From: Fibrobacter sp.
Lineage (GTDB): Bacteria > Fibrobacterota > Fibrobacteria > Fibrobacterales > Fibrobacteraceae
Assembly: GCA_024398845.1 (NCBI GenBank)
Contig: JAKSIM010000015.1
Coordinates: 1-53,871 of the forward strand
Direction of reading: 5' to 3'
DNA: 53,871 nt
This document shows positions 35,102-43,763 of the stretch, one piece after another. Position numbers and translations under genes: made by a program. The notes beneath the pieces were generated by a model. That model saw only the letters and a program-made list of their open reading frames with translations, did not search any database and was not told the DNA's origin. Position 1 is the first letter of the stretch; each line of letters starts with the position of its first letter.

Positions 35102-36010
35102 ATGATAAAAAGACTTTTGGATTCTCTGGATTCCGTGCTGCTCGGTAAGCACGAGGCTGTCGAAATGCTCGCGATGGCGCTTTTGGCCGATGGTCACGTG
35201 CTCATTGAAGATGTTCCCGGCACAGGAAAGACGACGCTTGCGAAAGCACTTGCCGCATCGATTGGTGCAGATTTTGCCCGTATCCAGTTCACGCCGGATT
35301 TGCTCCCGGCCGATGTGACGGGCGGGGCCGTGTTCAAGGCGAATATCGGTGATTTCGAAATTCGCAAGGGACCTGTTTTTACGCAGGTGCTTTTGGCCGA
35401 TGAAATTAACCGCGCGTCGCCGCGTACGCAGAGTGCGCTTCTTGAGGCGATGGAAGAACGTCAAGTGAGTTTGGAAGGGGCTCGCCACAAACTGCCGGAA
35501 CTTTTCATGGTGCTTGCGACCGAGAACCCGGTGGAATTCCACGGTGTGTTCCCGCTGCCGGAGGCGCAGATGGACCGCTTTATGATACGCCTTTCGCTCG
35601 GTTACCCGAGTGACGAAACTGAACTGCAGATTTTGCGGTTGCATTGCGAAGGAAAACCGCTGGATGCCGTGACGGCTGTGACGACTCCCGATGAGATTCT
35701 TGCCGCACGTCGAAATGTCGCAAAAATTCATGTGGATGAATCGCTGGAACGTTATGTGGTGTCGCTTGTGCAGGCGACCCGCGTTGACCCGAGCGTTCGT
35801 TTGGCCGGAAGTCCCCGTGCCGGAATTAACCTTGTCAAGATGGCTCAGGCGAGCGCGTTTGTCTCGGGCCGCGACTTTGTGAATCCCGATGACATCCAGA
35901 AGGTGTTTTACCCGGTAATGGAGCATCGCGTATTTGCGAAGGAATCGACCCCCGGCGCGTCACGGGTGATTCTGGAACAAATCTTGAAACAGGTGAAAAT
36001 CCCGAAATAG
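35102..36010 (+). CDS. MoxR-family AAA+ ATPase
   Basis: 302 residues, normal for MoxR. Walker A EDVPGTGKTTLAKAL, Walker B LLADEINRASPRTQSALLE, then MEERQVSLEG and the sensor ATENPVEFHGVFPLPEAQMD with the arginine-bearing DRFMIRL. MoxR ATPases act as chaperones that mature or activate membrane complexes, commonly with DUF58/VWA proteins. First gene of a three-gene unit with DUF58 (ten bases on) and TgpA-like protein. No VWA-containing gene follows, unlike the Bacteroidetes BatA/BatB type. Confidence 0.9.
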   Translation: MIKRLLDSLDSVLLGKHEAVEMLAMALLADGHVLIEDVPGTGKTTLAKALAASIGADFARIQFTPDLLPADVTGGAVFKANIGDFEIRKGPVFTQVLLADEINRASPRTQSALLEAMEERQVSLEGARHKLPELFMVLATENPVEFHGVFPLPEAQMDRFMIRLSLGYPSDETELQILRLHCEGKPLDAVTAVTTPDEILAARRNVAKIHVDESLERYVVSLVQATRVDPSVRLAGSPRAGINLVKMAQASAFVSGRDFVNPDDIQKVFYPVMEHRVFAKESTPGASRVILEQILKQVKIPK

Positions 36011-36020
36011 GCGTTGCTTT

Positions 36021-37268
36021 ATGGAACGCATCAAATGGATTTTTTCGGCAATCCCGCGGGCGCCTCGGCGTGCGGGACTTTTGATGCGCTTGTACTACCG
36101 CTGGTTCGAAAATTTTACACCGGCGGGCCATGCGGCCGCGGCACTCATGATGCTTGCGATGTTTGCGGGAATCGTTCCGGGCTTTTGGGCGGCATGGATT
36201 TTTTGCGGGCTTGATTTTTTGTTTTTCTTGGCGCTTGTGCCGAGCCTTTTTTTGACCAGCAAAAAGAATCGATTTGAGTTTGGCGAAATTGTGGTCGCAC
36301 CCGCCTATGAAGGCGGTGAAACTCTTGTGCATTTGACGGTAACGGCACTCAATCAAATGGACGCGGTTTCCCTCGGGTGCTTTAGAATGGACCCGGGAAT
36401 CAAATGCACGGAACCAGAATTGCGACCACTTGCGATGGGCGAAACCGCAAACCTGCAGTGCAAATTGCATGTGGGCGGACGCGGAGCGTATCGCCTCTCG
36501 AAGGTAGCGGCAATCGTACCCGAGATTCAGGGTATGCTCCGGTGGGCGGCTTCGGCAGGAAGTGCCGAACTTCTGGTGTTCCCGCGTCCGGTAAAAATAC
36601 AGAGCTTCGCGTTCCTTACGTCGGGAGCGGGAGGTATGGCGTTTGCTCCGCTTTTAATGCCGAGCCTCACGCGCGGTTTTGATTTTGTGGGTGTCCGCGA
36701 ATACCGCGAAGGCGATTCCCTTCGGGATTTACACCATAAAGCATTTGCCCGCTATGGTCGCCCGTTTACCAAGGAATTCGAAACGGAACGTGGGGCTGGG
36801 GCTGTCCTTGTGCTTGATGTATCTGCAGAAACGGTCCAAGAAAAATCAATTTTCGAAAACTTGATTCGCATGGCGGCAGGAGTCGGCGTCTGGTTTGTGG
36901 ACCGCGAAATTCTCGGGCGTTTCTTTGTGAACGATGAAGAAATTGCAGTGAATAATATTCAAGATTTGTTTGTAGCGCTCTCCCGCATTCCTCGTTCGTC
37001 ACTAGTCAAGACCGTGAAAAAGCATTTGTGGTCGCCGGCGGCTCGCCCCATGGGACCTGTACTTCGTATGGGACTTCGTCCCGAAACGAATTCCCTCGTT
37101 CACAAGCAGATTGTAGTGGCCGACCTTTCCAAATCGGCGCAGTCTTCTTTAGCATCGTCTTCTTCAGCGCATTCTCGCTTGGCTTTGTCTTCCGATGATG
37201 TTCTTTTTGTAGATGCGTCTTTGTTCTCGCTAAAAAATGCGAATCTGGGTAAGGAGGTCTCGTTATGA
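36021..37268 (+). CDS. DUF58 domain protein
   Basis: 415 residues. Two membrane helices near the N-terminus (around residues 35-70), a sandwich-like middle, then the DUF58 core: FDFVGVREYREGDSLRDLHH, KAFARYGRPFTKEFE and the VWA-like strand GAVLVLDVSAE. DUF58 proteins are the usual partners of MoxR ATPases and of TgpA transglutaminases. ATG at 36021 is preferred; another frame at 36014 is a shadow. The stop overlaps the start of the next gene by four bases (ATGA), so translation is coupled. The C-terminal 40 residues are Ser/Lys-rich. Confidence 0.85.
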   Translation: MERIKWIFSAIPRAPRRAGLLMRLYYRWFENFTPAGHAAAALMMLAMFAGIVPGFWAAWIFCGLDFLFFLALVPSLFLTSKKNRFEFGEIVVAPAYEGGETLVHLTVTALNQMDAVSLGCFRMDPGIKCTEPELRPLAMGETANLQCKLHVGGRGAYRLSKVAAIVPEIQGMLRWAASAGSAELLVFPRPVKIQSFAFLTSGAGGMAFAPLLMPSLTRGFDFVGVREYREGDSLRDLHHKAFARYGRPFTKEFETERGAGAVLVLDVSAETVQEKSIFENLIRMAAGVGVWFVDREILGRFFVNDEEIAVNNIQDLFVALSRIPRSSLVKTVKKHLWSPAARPMGPVLRMGLRPETNSLVHKQIVVADLSKSAQSSLASSSSAHSRLALSSDDVLFVDASLFSLKNANLGKEVSL

Positions 37269-39226
37269 AAGTAGACTTCCGTGAAATTTGCAAAACACTT
37301 TTTCTCTGTATAGCTTCCGTCAATTTGGGCTTTAGCAGTGGTTTTGTGTTGGCGGGAATCATCTTTGCCGCACTGTTTATTTATTTGCACATAAAAAAAT
37401 TCGTGGTGTCCGTACCCGAGGCCCGTGCTCCACGTTATAAAAAATCCATCGCCTATTTGGGTCTTGTCCCGTGCATTATTTGGTGGGTTCTTACACCGGG
37501 TGTCGATTATGGAGTCTCTCCATTTGTCGTGTTTATCCCCGCTTGGTATTTGTTGTTCCTCGCGTGGCTTCAAAAAAGGAGCGTGGGGAATGGCGCTTAC
37601 GAAGTCTTTGTGGCGTTTAATGGTGTTGCCGTTGTGTTCCTGGGGTTGTTCTACGCTCCTAAACCTTGCGTGCTTTGTGGTGGTATAGCCATTTTACTTT
37701 CGGTGTTCGCTTATCGCAGACCACGTACGGCGCTGTACAAGCATTTGGCGTTTGCTTTGCTGTTCGCCGCTTTTGGGGCGGCTTCTTTTGGTGGTTGGCA
37801 ATATTGGAAATCGCATCGTCATTATGGTGGACATTGGGCACGAGACTATTACGAAAAAAATCGCATGATGGGTTTTGACCCGGTGGCGGCCCTCGGTTCG
37901 TTCAATTCCAATTATACTTCGCGTTACAACAATCAGGTCATTTTGCGCGTGTGGGATACGCTTGCGCCAGAGTACCTCCGAGCGGCTGTTTACGAAAAAT
38001 ATGTGGCGGGCATTTGGAAATTGCCTCCAAAGCCAATGCAAAAACTTTACCCGTCTTATTACCAAGTGGATTATGCAGTTTTTGAATCTGCGGATTCCAT
38101 TACACGTAAGCCAAACGTGAAATCCGTTTGGGTGCAGGCAGCACTCGATAACTTTGGTTTTATGTTCGCTTCGCCAACAGCGATAGGCGTTGCTGCAAAA
38201 AATGCGGACTCGTTGGACTATTATTCTACCCATGTTTTTGCAGGGGCGAACGGTCATCGCGGTGACTGGTATTATTTTGAGTCTGAACATGAAAATCCAA
38301 TGGCGAATGATTCCCTGGATTCCACGTATTTACGGGTTGGAAAGCAATACCTTGGTTTTGTGGATTCTGTTTCGCAAGAGATTGGCGCTTTGTTGCCGGA
38401 TTCTAGTCACACTTACCTAGATGTTGAATCTGTAGCGACGGCCATCAAAACATATTTTCTTTTGAATTTCAGGTATTCTTTGCACATTCCGAACCTTTCG
38501 CGTTCTCGCGCACAGCACGACCCGCTTCGTGCATTTTGGAAGGCTCGTGAAGGCTACTGCGAATACTTTGCGACACTTGCGGTTCTCGTATTGCGCCATT
38601 ATGGAATCCCGGCGCGTTATGTGACCGGTTTTGTCCACCCGGAACGAGTACCTGGTCGCCCGTATGTCCTTTTCCGTAGGCATCATTCCCACGCTTGGGT
38701 TGAAGTCTATGCGCAAAATCAGTGGATGCCTTTTGATCCGACGCCGCCGATTTTTGTGAGGGAGTACGCATCGCCTTCGTATTTGCAATCTAAGTGGGAG
38801 GGGATTCGCGGCCGCGTTGCCCACCTGTTCCATTTGCTCAAGGAAGGGGAGTGGAGACGTACCGTGGATAGCTGGCAGACGGTAACGCAAGGTATTTTAG
38901 AAAGTCCGTATTTCTATGGTGCGTTGCTTATTTTGTTTGCGTTAATTGTTGTTTTGAAATTTAAGGGTCGTCAAGGTGTTAATCGTCGGCATTCAACTTC
39001 CAATCAAGTAGCTTATTGGATTTCAATTCTAAATCAGGCCGAAAAACGCCTCGCTAAATTTGGGTACGTAAGAAATCCAGGTGAGACGGTAGCAGCTTTT
39101 GCAAATCGAGTGGAACTTCATTTGCACTCCATTCCACAAGAGCTGCAAAAAAAGACTCACCGCAAAATTTGCAGTGAGTCCATTGAAAGCTTAAAACGCT
39201 ACGAACAATCGCGTTGGATTAGTTAA
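37265..39226 (+). CDS. TgpA-like membrane transglutaminase
   Basis: 653 residues. N-terminal membrane helices (about five to six segments to residue 180), a long extracytoplasmic part, and one more helix near 547-563. The transglutaminase core has catalytic Cys 432 (AREGYCEYFATLAVLVLRHY), His 476 (HHSHAWVEVY) and Asp 491 (PFDPTPP), all kept. The family includes TgpA of Pseudomonas, needed for growth there. In the MoxR-DUF58 context it probably modifies or processes an envelope protein. It starts inside the DUF58 stop. Its end overlaps the end of the convergent lipoprotein gene at 39219-39226. Confidence 0.88.
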   Translation: MKVDFREICKTLFLCIASVNLGFSSGFVLAGIIFAALFIYLHIKKFVVSVPEARAPRYKKSIAYLGLVPCIIWWVLTPGVDYGVSPFVVFIPAWYLLFLAWLQKRSVGNGAYEVFVAFNGVAVVFLGLFYAPKPCVLCGGIAILLSVFAYRRPRTALYKHLAFALLFAAFGAASFGGWQYWKSHRHYGGHWARDYYEKNRMMGFDPVAALGSFNSNYTSRYNNQVILRVWDTLAPEYLRAAVYEKYVAGIWKLPPKPMQKLYPSYYQVDYAVFESADSITRKPNVKSVWVQAALDNFGFMFASPTAIGVAAKNADSLDYYSTHVFAGANGHRGDWYYFESEHENPMANDSLDSTYLRVGKQYLGFVDSVSQEIGALLPDSSHTYLDVESVATAIKTYFLLNFRYSLHIPNLSRSRAQHDPLRAFWKAREGYCEYFATLAVLVLRHYGIPARYVTGFVHPERVPGRPYVLFRRHHSHAWVEVYAQNQWMPFDPTPPIFVREYASPSYLQSKWEGIRGRVAHLFHLLKEGEWRRTVDSWQTVTQGILESPYFYGALLILFALIVVLKFKGRQGVNRRHSTSNQVAYWISILNQAEKRLAKFGYVRNPGETVAAFANRVELHLHSIPQELQKKTHRKICSESIESLKRYEQSRWIS

Positions 39227-39767
39227 CGCTGATTGTAAAGACTTCGTGGGTTCTTTCTTTTTCGGCGAGGTCGGCATTTTCCATTTCGGAGTTCAAGAAG
39301 AATATGCCGGCAATATCAAGCTCATATACTGCGCCATTCAGTCTAATGCCCGGAATGCCCGACCAGGACTTAGGACTCATGCAAGTGTTACCGATTTTTG
39401 TTTTGAGCGAAAGGCTTAAACCGGTGACGGTCCATTCACCAAACACGGGGCCGTCTTTGCAGGAGGCCTGAGCGAGCGGAGACAGGGTGAACTTGAATTG
39501 GTTGGAGCCATCGTCTGTTTTGTAGAATTCAAGAGTCGCGGGGGCGCTCGTGAAATCGTGATTGCTGTTGATTACCAAAGTCGGGCCTTCTCCAAGGTCA
39601 ACTGCTTCAGATGCACCGTTCAGGTTCCATACACCAATAAGGCATTCTTCAGAGATGCCGTTCGCGCAAAGTTCGGCACGAGTAGGGGCTCTGGTGCTAT
39701 CTTCACTGCAAGCGCCAAAAAAGCAAAGGCTAGAAATTGCGGCCAAGGCCAAAATCTTTCTGTTCAT
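39219..39767 (-). CDS. Small lipoprotein, unknown function
   Basis: 182 residues. Lipobox FFGAC (Cys 20), short Arg/Thr linker, then a compact beta-rich domain: IGVWNLNGASEAVDLGEG, PTLVINSNHDFTSAPATLEF, FGEWTVTGLSLSLKTKIGN. The pattern of W-x-L plus repeated strands recalls lipocalin-like lipoproteins that bind small hydrophobic molecules, but no family is certain. Two Cys in the mature domain (SCKDG and NTCMS) and two near the start (ELCANGISEEC) could form disulfides. AGAGGAAT-like sequence stands before ATG 39767. It stands alone, tail to tail with the TgpA-like gene. Confidence 0.65.
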   Translation of the reverse strand: MNRKILALAAISSLCFFGACSEDSTRAPTRAELCANGISEECLIGVWNLNGASEAVDLGEGPTLVINSNHDFTSAPATLEFYKTDDGSNQFKFTLSPLAQASCKDGPVFGEWTVTGLSLSLKTKIGNTCMSPKSWSGIPGIRLNGAVYELDIAGIFFLNSEMENADLAEKERTHEVFTISVN

Positions 39768-39973
39768 ATCATTCCTCTTATGTTTTTTTAGGAATATAAA
39801 TTTTTAGAATGTTAAAAAACTTTGGTAAACTAAAAATAACGGCTACGATGGCTTTTATGGGGTGTTTTTGACTAAAAAATGGTGTTTTAAATGGTTAATG
39901 CGTTGAATTTGGGTACAACAGATTGTTTGTTGGGTGAAAAAAATTGTGCTTAAATGAATATATTTTTTGTTTT

Positions 39974-39991
39974 GTAGTGAAAAAACACTAC
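39974..39991 (+). promoter_or_regulatory. Hairpin in the leader of the CE6 esterase gene
   Basis: GTAGTG (39974-39979), loop of six A, CACTAC (39986-39991), about 11 bases before the ribosome site TAGGAG. A TATATT box and TTGTGC lie just upstream (39944-39966). Structure seen; role inferred. Confidence 0.35.
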
Positions 39992-40013
39992 GGTGTTGTT
40001 TAGGAGTAAAAAA

Positions 40014-41294
40014 ATGAACCTTAAATTATTTGGTGCTGCGGCACTTATTTCTGTTGCGTCTGCTCTGGCGGAACCCGATCCCAATTTCCACATCTACCTA
40101 GCATTTGGCCAGTCCAATATGGAAGGGCAGGGGAACATCGAGTCTCAAGACAAGAACGCCCCCGAAAACTTTCAGGTGATGTGGAGCGCCAACAACGGCT
40201 CTTGCACGGGACGAACCAAGGGGCAATGGTATACGGCAAACCCGCCTCTGGCCTCTTGCGACGGTAAACTTGGTCCGACGGACTACTTTGGCCGCGCAAT
40301 GCTTGATTCCCTGCCGAAGGGTGCGAAGGTGGGCGTCATCGTGGTCGCCGTTGCCGGTTGCGATATTCAGTTGTTTGAAAAGGGAAACTATTCGAGTTAC
40401 GTCAGCAAGATTAAGGGCGATTTCAACCAGAGTTGGATGGCGAGCCGAATCAGCAACTATGGCGACAATCCCTATGGTCGTCTTGTTGAACTTGCCAAGG
40501 AAGCGCAAAAGGTGGGTGTTATCAAAGGTATCCTTTTGCACCAGGGCGAAACGAACAGCGGACAGCAAAACTGGCCGAGTCGTGTAAAGGGCATTTACGA
40601 TGATCTCATCAAGGATTTGGGGCTTGATGCCTCTAAGGTGCCGCTAGTGGCGGGCGAGGTCCATCCGCGTGGCGTTAGCGCGGGCATGAACTCTGTTATT
40701 GCAAATCTCCCGAATCAGTCCAAGAACTTCTACGTAGCTTCCGCGCAAGGCATCAATGGCGTACTTGGTGATGGTCAGAATGTGCATTTTGATGCCGCGG
40801 GCTATCGCGAACTCGGCAAGCGTTATGCTTCAACGATGGTGAAGGCGCTTCGTGCTGCTGGAGCCTTTGAAACTCCGGTTCCGAGTTCTTCTTCCGTAGT
40901 TCCGGTGGAATCGTCCTCTTCTGAGGTTGCTTCTTCATCTGCAACCAAACCGGTACAGAGTTCGTCTTCTGTTGAGCTTGCGGCGAGCTCTTCTTCAATA
41001 ACGCCTGTCGAAAGCAGTAACGCTATGGCTATTGATGCTGTGGCGGGTTTGACCCCTGCGATTGGCGAAGCTGTTTTTGCTGCGGGTCGCGTTATGGTGC
41101 CTGTTTCTATGAATGGAGCGAAGAACGTGTCTGCCAAGGCTTACAGTATGCTCGGCAAAGAAGTTCTCGACTTTAGCAAGAGTTTTGCGTCGGGCGCTGT
41201 TGGCTTTGAAACCTCTGCGCTTCCTTCTGGAACGTACATGCTTTCTGTGCAGGTGGGCTCAGTCCGTTCTATTCAAAAAATGAATGTCAAGTAA
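40014..41294 (+). CDS. Carbohydrate esterase family 6 (acetyl xylan esterase-like), secreted
   Basis: 426 residues from ATG 40014 (AGGAG at 40002-40006); an upstream GTG at 39993 is rejected. Signal peptide to about residue 19. SGNH-type esterase: AFGQSNMEGQG with catalytic Ser 34, HQGETNSG (176-183), and DGQNVHFDAAGY with D253/H258. This matches the CE6/SASA group, which includes the Axe6 acetyl xylan esterases of F. succinogenes that strip acetyl groups from xylan. A Ser/Pro/Val linker (about 285-340) leads to an 80-residue C-terminal domain ending LPSGTYMLSVQV and IQKMNVK, resembling type IX secretion domains. The enzyme would act outside the cell. Deacetylation helps xylanases; no xylanase gene is next to it. 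Confidence 0.85.
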   Translation: MNLKLFGAAALISVASALAEPDPNFHIYLAFGQSNMEGQGNIESQDKNAPENFQVMWSANNGSCTGRTKGQWYTANPPLASCDGKLGPTDYFGRAMLDSLPKGAKVGVIVVAVAGCDIQLFEKGNYSSYVSKIKGDFNQSWMASRISNYGDNPYGRLVELAKEAQKVGVIKGILLHQGETNSGQQNWPSRVKGIYDDLIKDLGLDASKVPLVAGEVHPRGVSAGMNSVIANLPNQSKNFYVASAQGINGVLGDGQNVHFDAAGYRELGKRYASTMVKALRAAGAFETPVPSSSSVVPVESSSSEVASSSATKPVQSSSSVELAASSSSITPVESSNAMAIDAVAGLTPAIGEAVFAAGRVMVPVSMNGAKNVSAKAYSMLGKEVLDFSKSFASGAVGFETSALPSGTYMLSVQVGSVRSIQKMNVK

Positions 41295-41359
41295 CTTGTA
41301 ATTCTGCTTTTTGATTTGAATTCTGCGAAAAGACGCTGAGAAAACGCCGAAATTTGCGT

Positions 41360-41624
41360 TTTGGGTGCTATTTTGGGTATTAAAGTGCTAAAATTGGCGG
41401 TTTTATACCCTAAATTACAGATAAAATAGGCCGTGTTTTGCAAAATTCGTTAACGTATTGAATTAAATCTCCAAAAAAGGGTACCGAACCAAGAAAAAAT
41501 TGGTTTTGGTGCCCTGCTTTTTTGTGCGATATTGAAAATCTATTGCATATAAAGTAAAGTTTAGGGTACTGAACGCCCAAAAATGAATGGTTTTATACCC
41601 AAATTTGTTAAATTAGTGCCCAAA
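41360..41624. repeat. Element C: intergenic triple inverted-repeat module, GGGTA type
   Basis: Three modules: 41375-41410 (GGGTATTAAA ... TTTTATACCC), 41479-41514 (GGGTACCGAACCAA ... TTGGTTTTGGTGCCC) and 41564-41600 (GGGTACTGAAC ... GGTTTTATACCC), each 36-37 bases. The outer ends TTTGGGTGCTA (41360-41370) and TAGTGCCCAAA (41614-41624) also pair. Before the third module stands ATTGCATATAAAGTAAAG, matching the same position in elements A and B. The second module, with T-run to 41523, is also the likely terminator of the esterase gene. It lies between convergent genes. Elements A and B share the plan with different stem words. Confidence 0.75.
41473..41523 (+). terminator. Terminator of the CE6 gene within element C
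   Basis: AAAAAAGGGTACCGAACCAA (41473-41492) pairs with TTGGTTTTGGTGCCCTGC plus T-run (41500-41523), with a small internal mismatch and one T-G pair. About 180 bases after the stop. Confidence 0.6.
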
Positions 41625-41629
41625 GATCT

Positions 41630-42337
41630 TTAAATCTTTTCAATGGACTGCACTTGCAGCGTATTTTCGCTTACGGTGAACTTGATTTCAAAGCCTGCGA
41701 AGGCAAATCCGTAAATGCGTTCGGGATTGTTTTGGTAATGTGGGCGAGGGTCTTCTTTTAGAATTTCAATGAGGGGACCGCGCTTTTCGGCGGGGAACTT
41801 CTCGAGGAGTTCTGCGGGGCAATTCACCTGCAGGGCGACTTCGCGCAGGGGTTCCGCAAAGCCTCCGGTAGCGCCTGCAATGCTGTCGGCGTAAGGGAGG
41901 TACGGCTTGATGTCTACGATGGGGGTGCCGTCCATAAGGTCAGCTCCGCTCACAACGATTTCTGGTCCGGAATTTTTCCCGTCAGGGCCTATACTCCCTT
42001 CCAGGCGGATTTCCTCAATCTTCACGCAACTCATGGCGATGGGATTCGGGCGGAAACTGCTGCGGGTCGCAAAGACGCCCAGGCGCTTGTTACCGCCAAG
42101 GCGCGGTGGCCTTACCGTCGGGCTCCAGGTGTCGCGCACGTTCTCGGAAAAAATCCACAAGAGCCACAGGTGGCTAAAACCTTCCAGGCCGCGCAGGGCG
42201 TCGGCGTTTCTGAATTCCGGTTCAAACACGATGGTCGAACGCAAACCGGCGAGAAGCCCGCTTTGCCTCGGGATGCCGAATTTTTCGGGAAAGTCGCTTT
42301 TGATATGTGCGATGACCTTGAAGTTGAAAGAATCCAT
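41630..42337 (-). CDS. trmO: tRNA methyltransferase TrmO (TsaA/YaeB)
   Basis: 235 residues, family length. TrmO methylates the N6-threonylcarbamoyl group at A37 of tRNA-Thr with SAM. N-terminal KVIAHIKSDFPEKFGIPRQS, then LEGFSHLWLLWIFSEN and VFATRSSFRPNPIAMSCVKI (family reads RSPFRPNPIGLS), PYLPYADSI, and a C-terminal part with DPRPHYQ and YGFAFAGF. ATG 42337 chosen; the membrane-protein gene ends 20 bases upstream on the same strand. Confidence 0.9.
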   Translation of the reverse strand: MDSFNFKVIAHIKSDFPEKFGIPRQSGLLAGLRSTIVFEPEFRNADALRGLEGFSHLWLLWIFSENVRDTWSPTVRPPRLGGNKRLGVFATRSSFRPNPIAMSCVKIEEIRLEGSIGPDGKNSGPEIVVSGADLMDGTPIVDIKPYLPYADSIAGATGGFAEPLREVALQVNCPAELLEKFPAEKRGPLIEILKEDPRPHYQNNPERIYGFAFAGFEIKFTVSENTLQVQSIEKI

Positions 42338-42357
42338 TGCGTTTTAGCCTGCGTCCA

Positions 42358-43122
42358 CTAATTATTGTAGTTGATTTCGTTGCGGCGCTTGAGTTCCTTG
42401 TTCAAGGGCCAGTAGATGAAAGTGAAAATGATGTAGCCAATCAAAAGGACAATCCAGTGGTTGAACCCGAAGCCTATTTCGGTATAGCGCATGGTCGCGA
42501 ACATGAATGGACCTGCGATTAAGAACAAAGGAAGCTGACGGCATTGGTCTCCCAGCGAAAAACGGCTCTCGTAACTCACGATGGAATTCATCATCGGGAA
42601 GCTTGTGCAAAAGCCGCCCATGAGGCGCTTGATAAACATGAGGCCAGCGACGACGAACGCGATGGCCGGAGCCTTGATGTAAATGGGGAGTGGAGTCTTG
42701 TAGCGGATTCCGGACTTGTATTTTTGCTTTTGAAACATGATGACACCTGCGACAAAGTCAAAGAGGCAGACGCCAATAAAAAAGAGCTCCCCGTCGGGGA
42801 TGCGCGGCATTAAAAACGTTCCTAGCAAAACAAAGCCGGCGAGCCCGAGAATGATGCTTGGCACAATTGGGATTTTCGCTTTGTAGTGGAGCAGGCGTAC
42901 GGCGTTCGCGTAAAGCATGCACATAAAACCCGAAATGGCGTTTGCCGCTCCAATGGGCATGCCGACTGCGATGTAGGCAAAGCCGAACGGGATGGGGATA
43001 GTGGCGGTAACAGCCTTGAGCTGAGGATCCTTTAGGTAGGCGCTCAAGGTACCGAGGGCCGTGACCATAAAGACCAGCAGCCAATCGTAAAAAGAGAAGT
43101 TGAAGTTCAGTGATTCGAACAT
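42358..43122 (-). CDS. Polytopic inner-membrane protein, unknown function
   Basis: 254 residues with about seven hydrophobic segments. The frame runs to 43227, but the extra 35 codons (Arg/Phe-rich, from a non-coding-like stretch) are rejected; ATG 43122 follows GGGAGG two bases away. The Gly-rich segment VPSIILGLAGFVLLGTFLMP and the last helix HWIVLLIGYIIFTFIYWP are clear. Residues between the helices are short, so most of the protein is in the membrane. No family is recognised; it resembles small unknown integral membrane proteins. Probably cotranscribed with trmO. Confidence 0.6.
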   Translation of the reverse strand: MFESLNFNFSFYDWLLVFMVTALGTLSAYLKDPQLKAVTATIPIPFGFAYIAVGMPIGAANAISGFMCMLYANAVRLLHYKAKIPIVPSIILGLAGFVLLGTFLMPRIPDGELFFIGVCLFDFVAGVIMFQKQKYKSGIRYKTPLPIYIKAPAIAFVVAGLMFIKRLMGGFCTSFPMMNSIVSYESRFSLGDQCRQLPLFLIAGPFMFATMRYTEIGFGFNHWIVLLIGYIIFTFIYWPLNKELKRRNEINYNN

Positions 43123-43241
43123 TGCCTCCCAAATATAAAAAAGACGCACGCGATATAAACGACGAAACCGCTGCCCCGAAAAGAAGTGAAACCAGAAACA
43201 AGTTTGCTCAAATGTGTAGTTGAACAACTTCGCCCGACATC

Positions 43242-43525
43242 CTAACCACCTAATAGTAAGCAGTAAACAGTAAGCAGTAAGCAGGATTTATAATGGCGGC
43301 TACGCCGCGTAACTAACCACCTAATAGTAAGCAGTAAACAGTAAGCAGTAAGCAGAATTTATAATGGCGGCTACGCCGCGTGACTAACCACCTAATAGTA
43401 AGCAGTAAACAGTAAGCAGTAAGCAGGATTTATAATGGCGGCTACGCCGCGTAACTAACCACCTAATAGTAAGCAGTAAACAGTAAGCTGTAAGCAGAAT
43501 TTATAATGGCGGCTACGCCGCGTAA
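43242..43525. repeat. 71-bp tandem repeat array, four copies
   Basis: Units start at 43242, 43313, 43384 and 43455, with a degenerate fifth start at 43526. Each unit reads CTAACCACCTAATAGTAAGC, then AGTAAACAGTAAGCAGTAAG, then CAGRATTTATAATGG, then the palindrome GCGGCTACGCCGC, then GTRAC. Copies differ by single bases only (for example GGATTT/GAATTT, GTAAC/GTGAC, AAGCAG/AAGCTG). Inside are seven-base microrepeats, AGTAAGC/AGTAAAC. No cas genes nearby. Confidence 0.92.
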
Positions 43526-43622
43526 CTAACCACCAACCACTAACTACCAACCACTATTCCCAAAATACCCTTTTTTTGCCCTGTTTTTCCTAACCACCAA
43601 CCACCAACCACTAACCACTATT
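43526..43622. repeat. Degenerate AACCACY heptad tract after the array
   Basis: Two clusters (43526-43555 and 43588-43622) of AACCACC/AACCACT/AACTACC heptads separated by a T- and C-rich stretch. The heptad is the start of each 71-bp unit, so the tract is a decayed end of the same array. Confidence 0.6.
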
Positions 43623-43659
43623 CTATATTTCGCCCCAAGTAGTTGCATTTTACCTTGGT

Positions 43660-43700
43660 CCTGCACCAGTTTTCGCCAAATTCCACTGGGTGCTAGCAGG
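43660..43700 (+). promoter_or_regulatory. Leader hairpin of rpsO, possible S15 self-control site
   Basis: CCTGC (43660-43664) pairs with GCAGG (43696-43700); inside, GCACCAGT (43663-43670) pairs with ACTGGGTGC (43685-43693) with one bulge. It lies about 64 bases before the start. S15 represses its own mRNA through leader structures in several phyla; this is only a candidate. Confidence 0.45.
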
Positions 43701-43763
43701 GAAACTCGGGTACAAACATGTAATTAGTTTCACAAATCAAACAAAAGGAATATGGATAGTAAT

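Noticed and set aside
43123..43227. Longer start for the membrane protein upstream of trmO
   Set aside because: The extra codons give an Arg/Phe-rich stretch, and GGGAGG stands just before ATG 43122.
43242..43525. CRISPR array
   Set aside because: The units are tandem copies with no unique spacers between them and no cas genes nearby.
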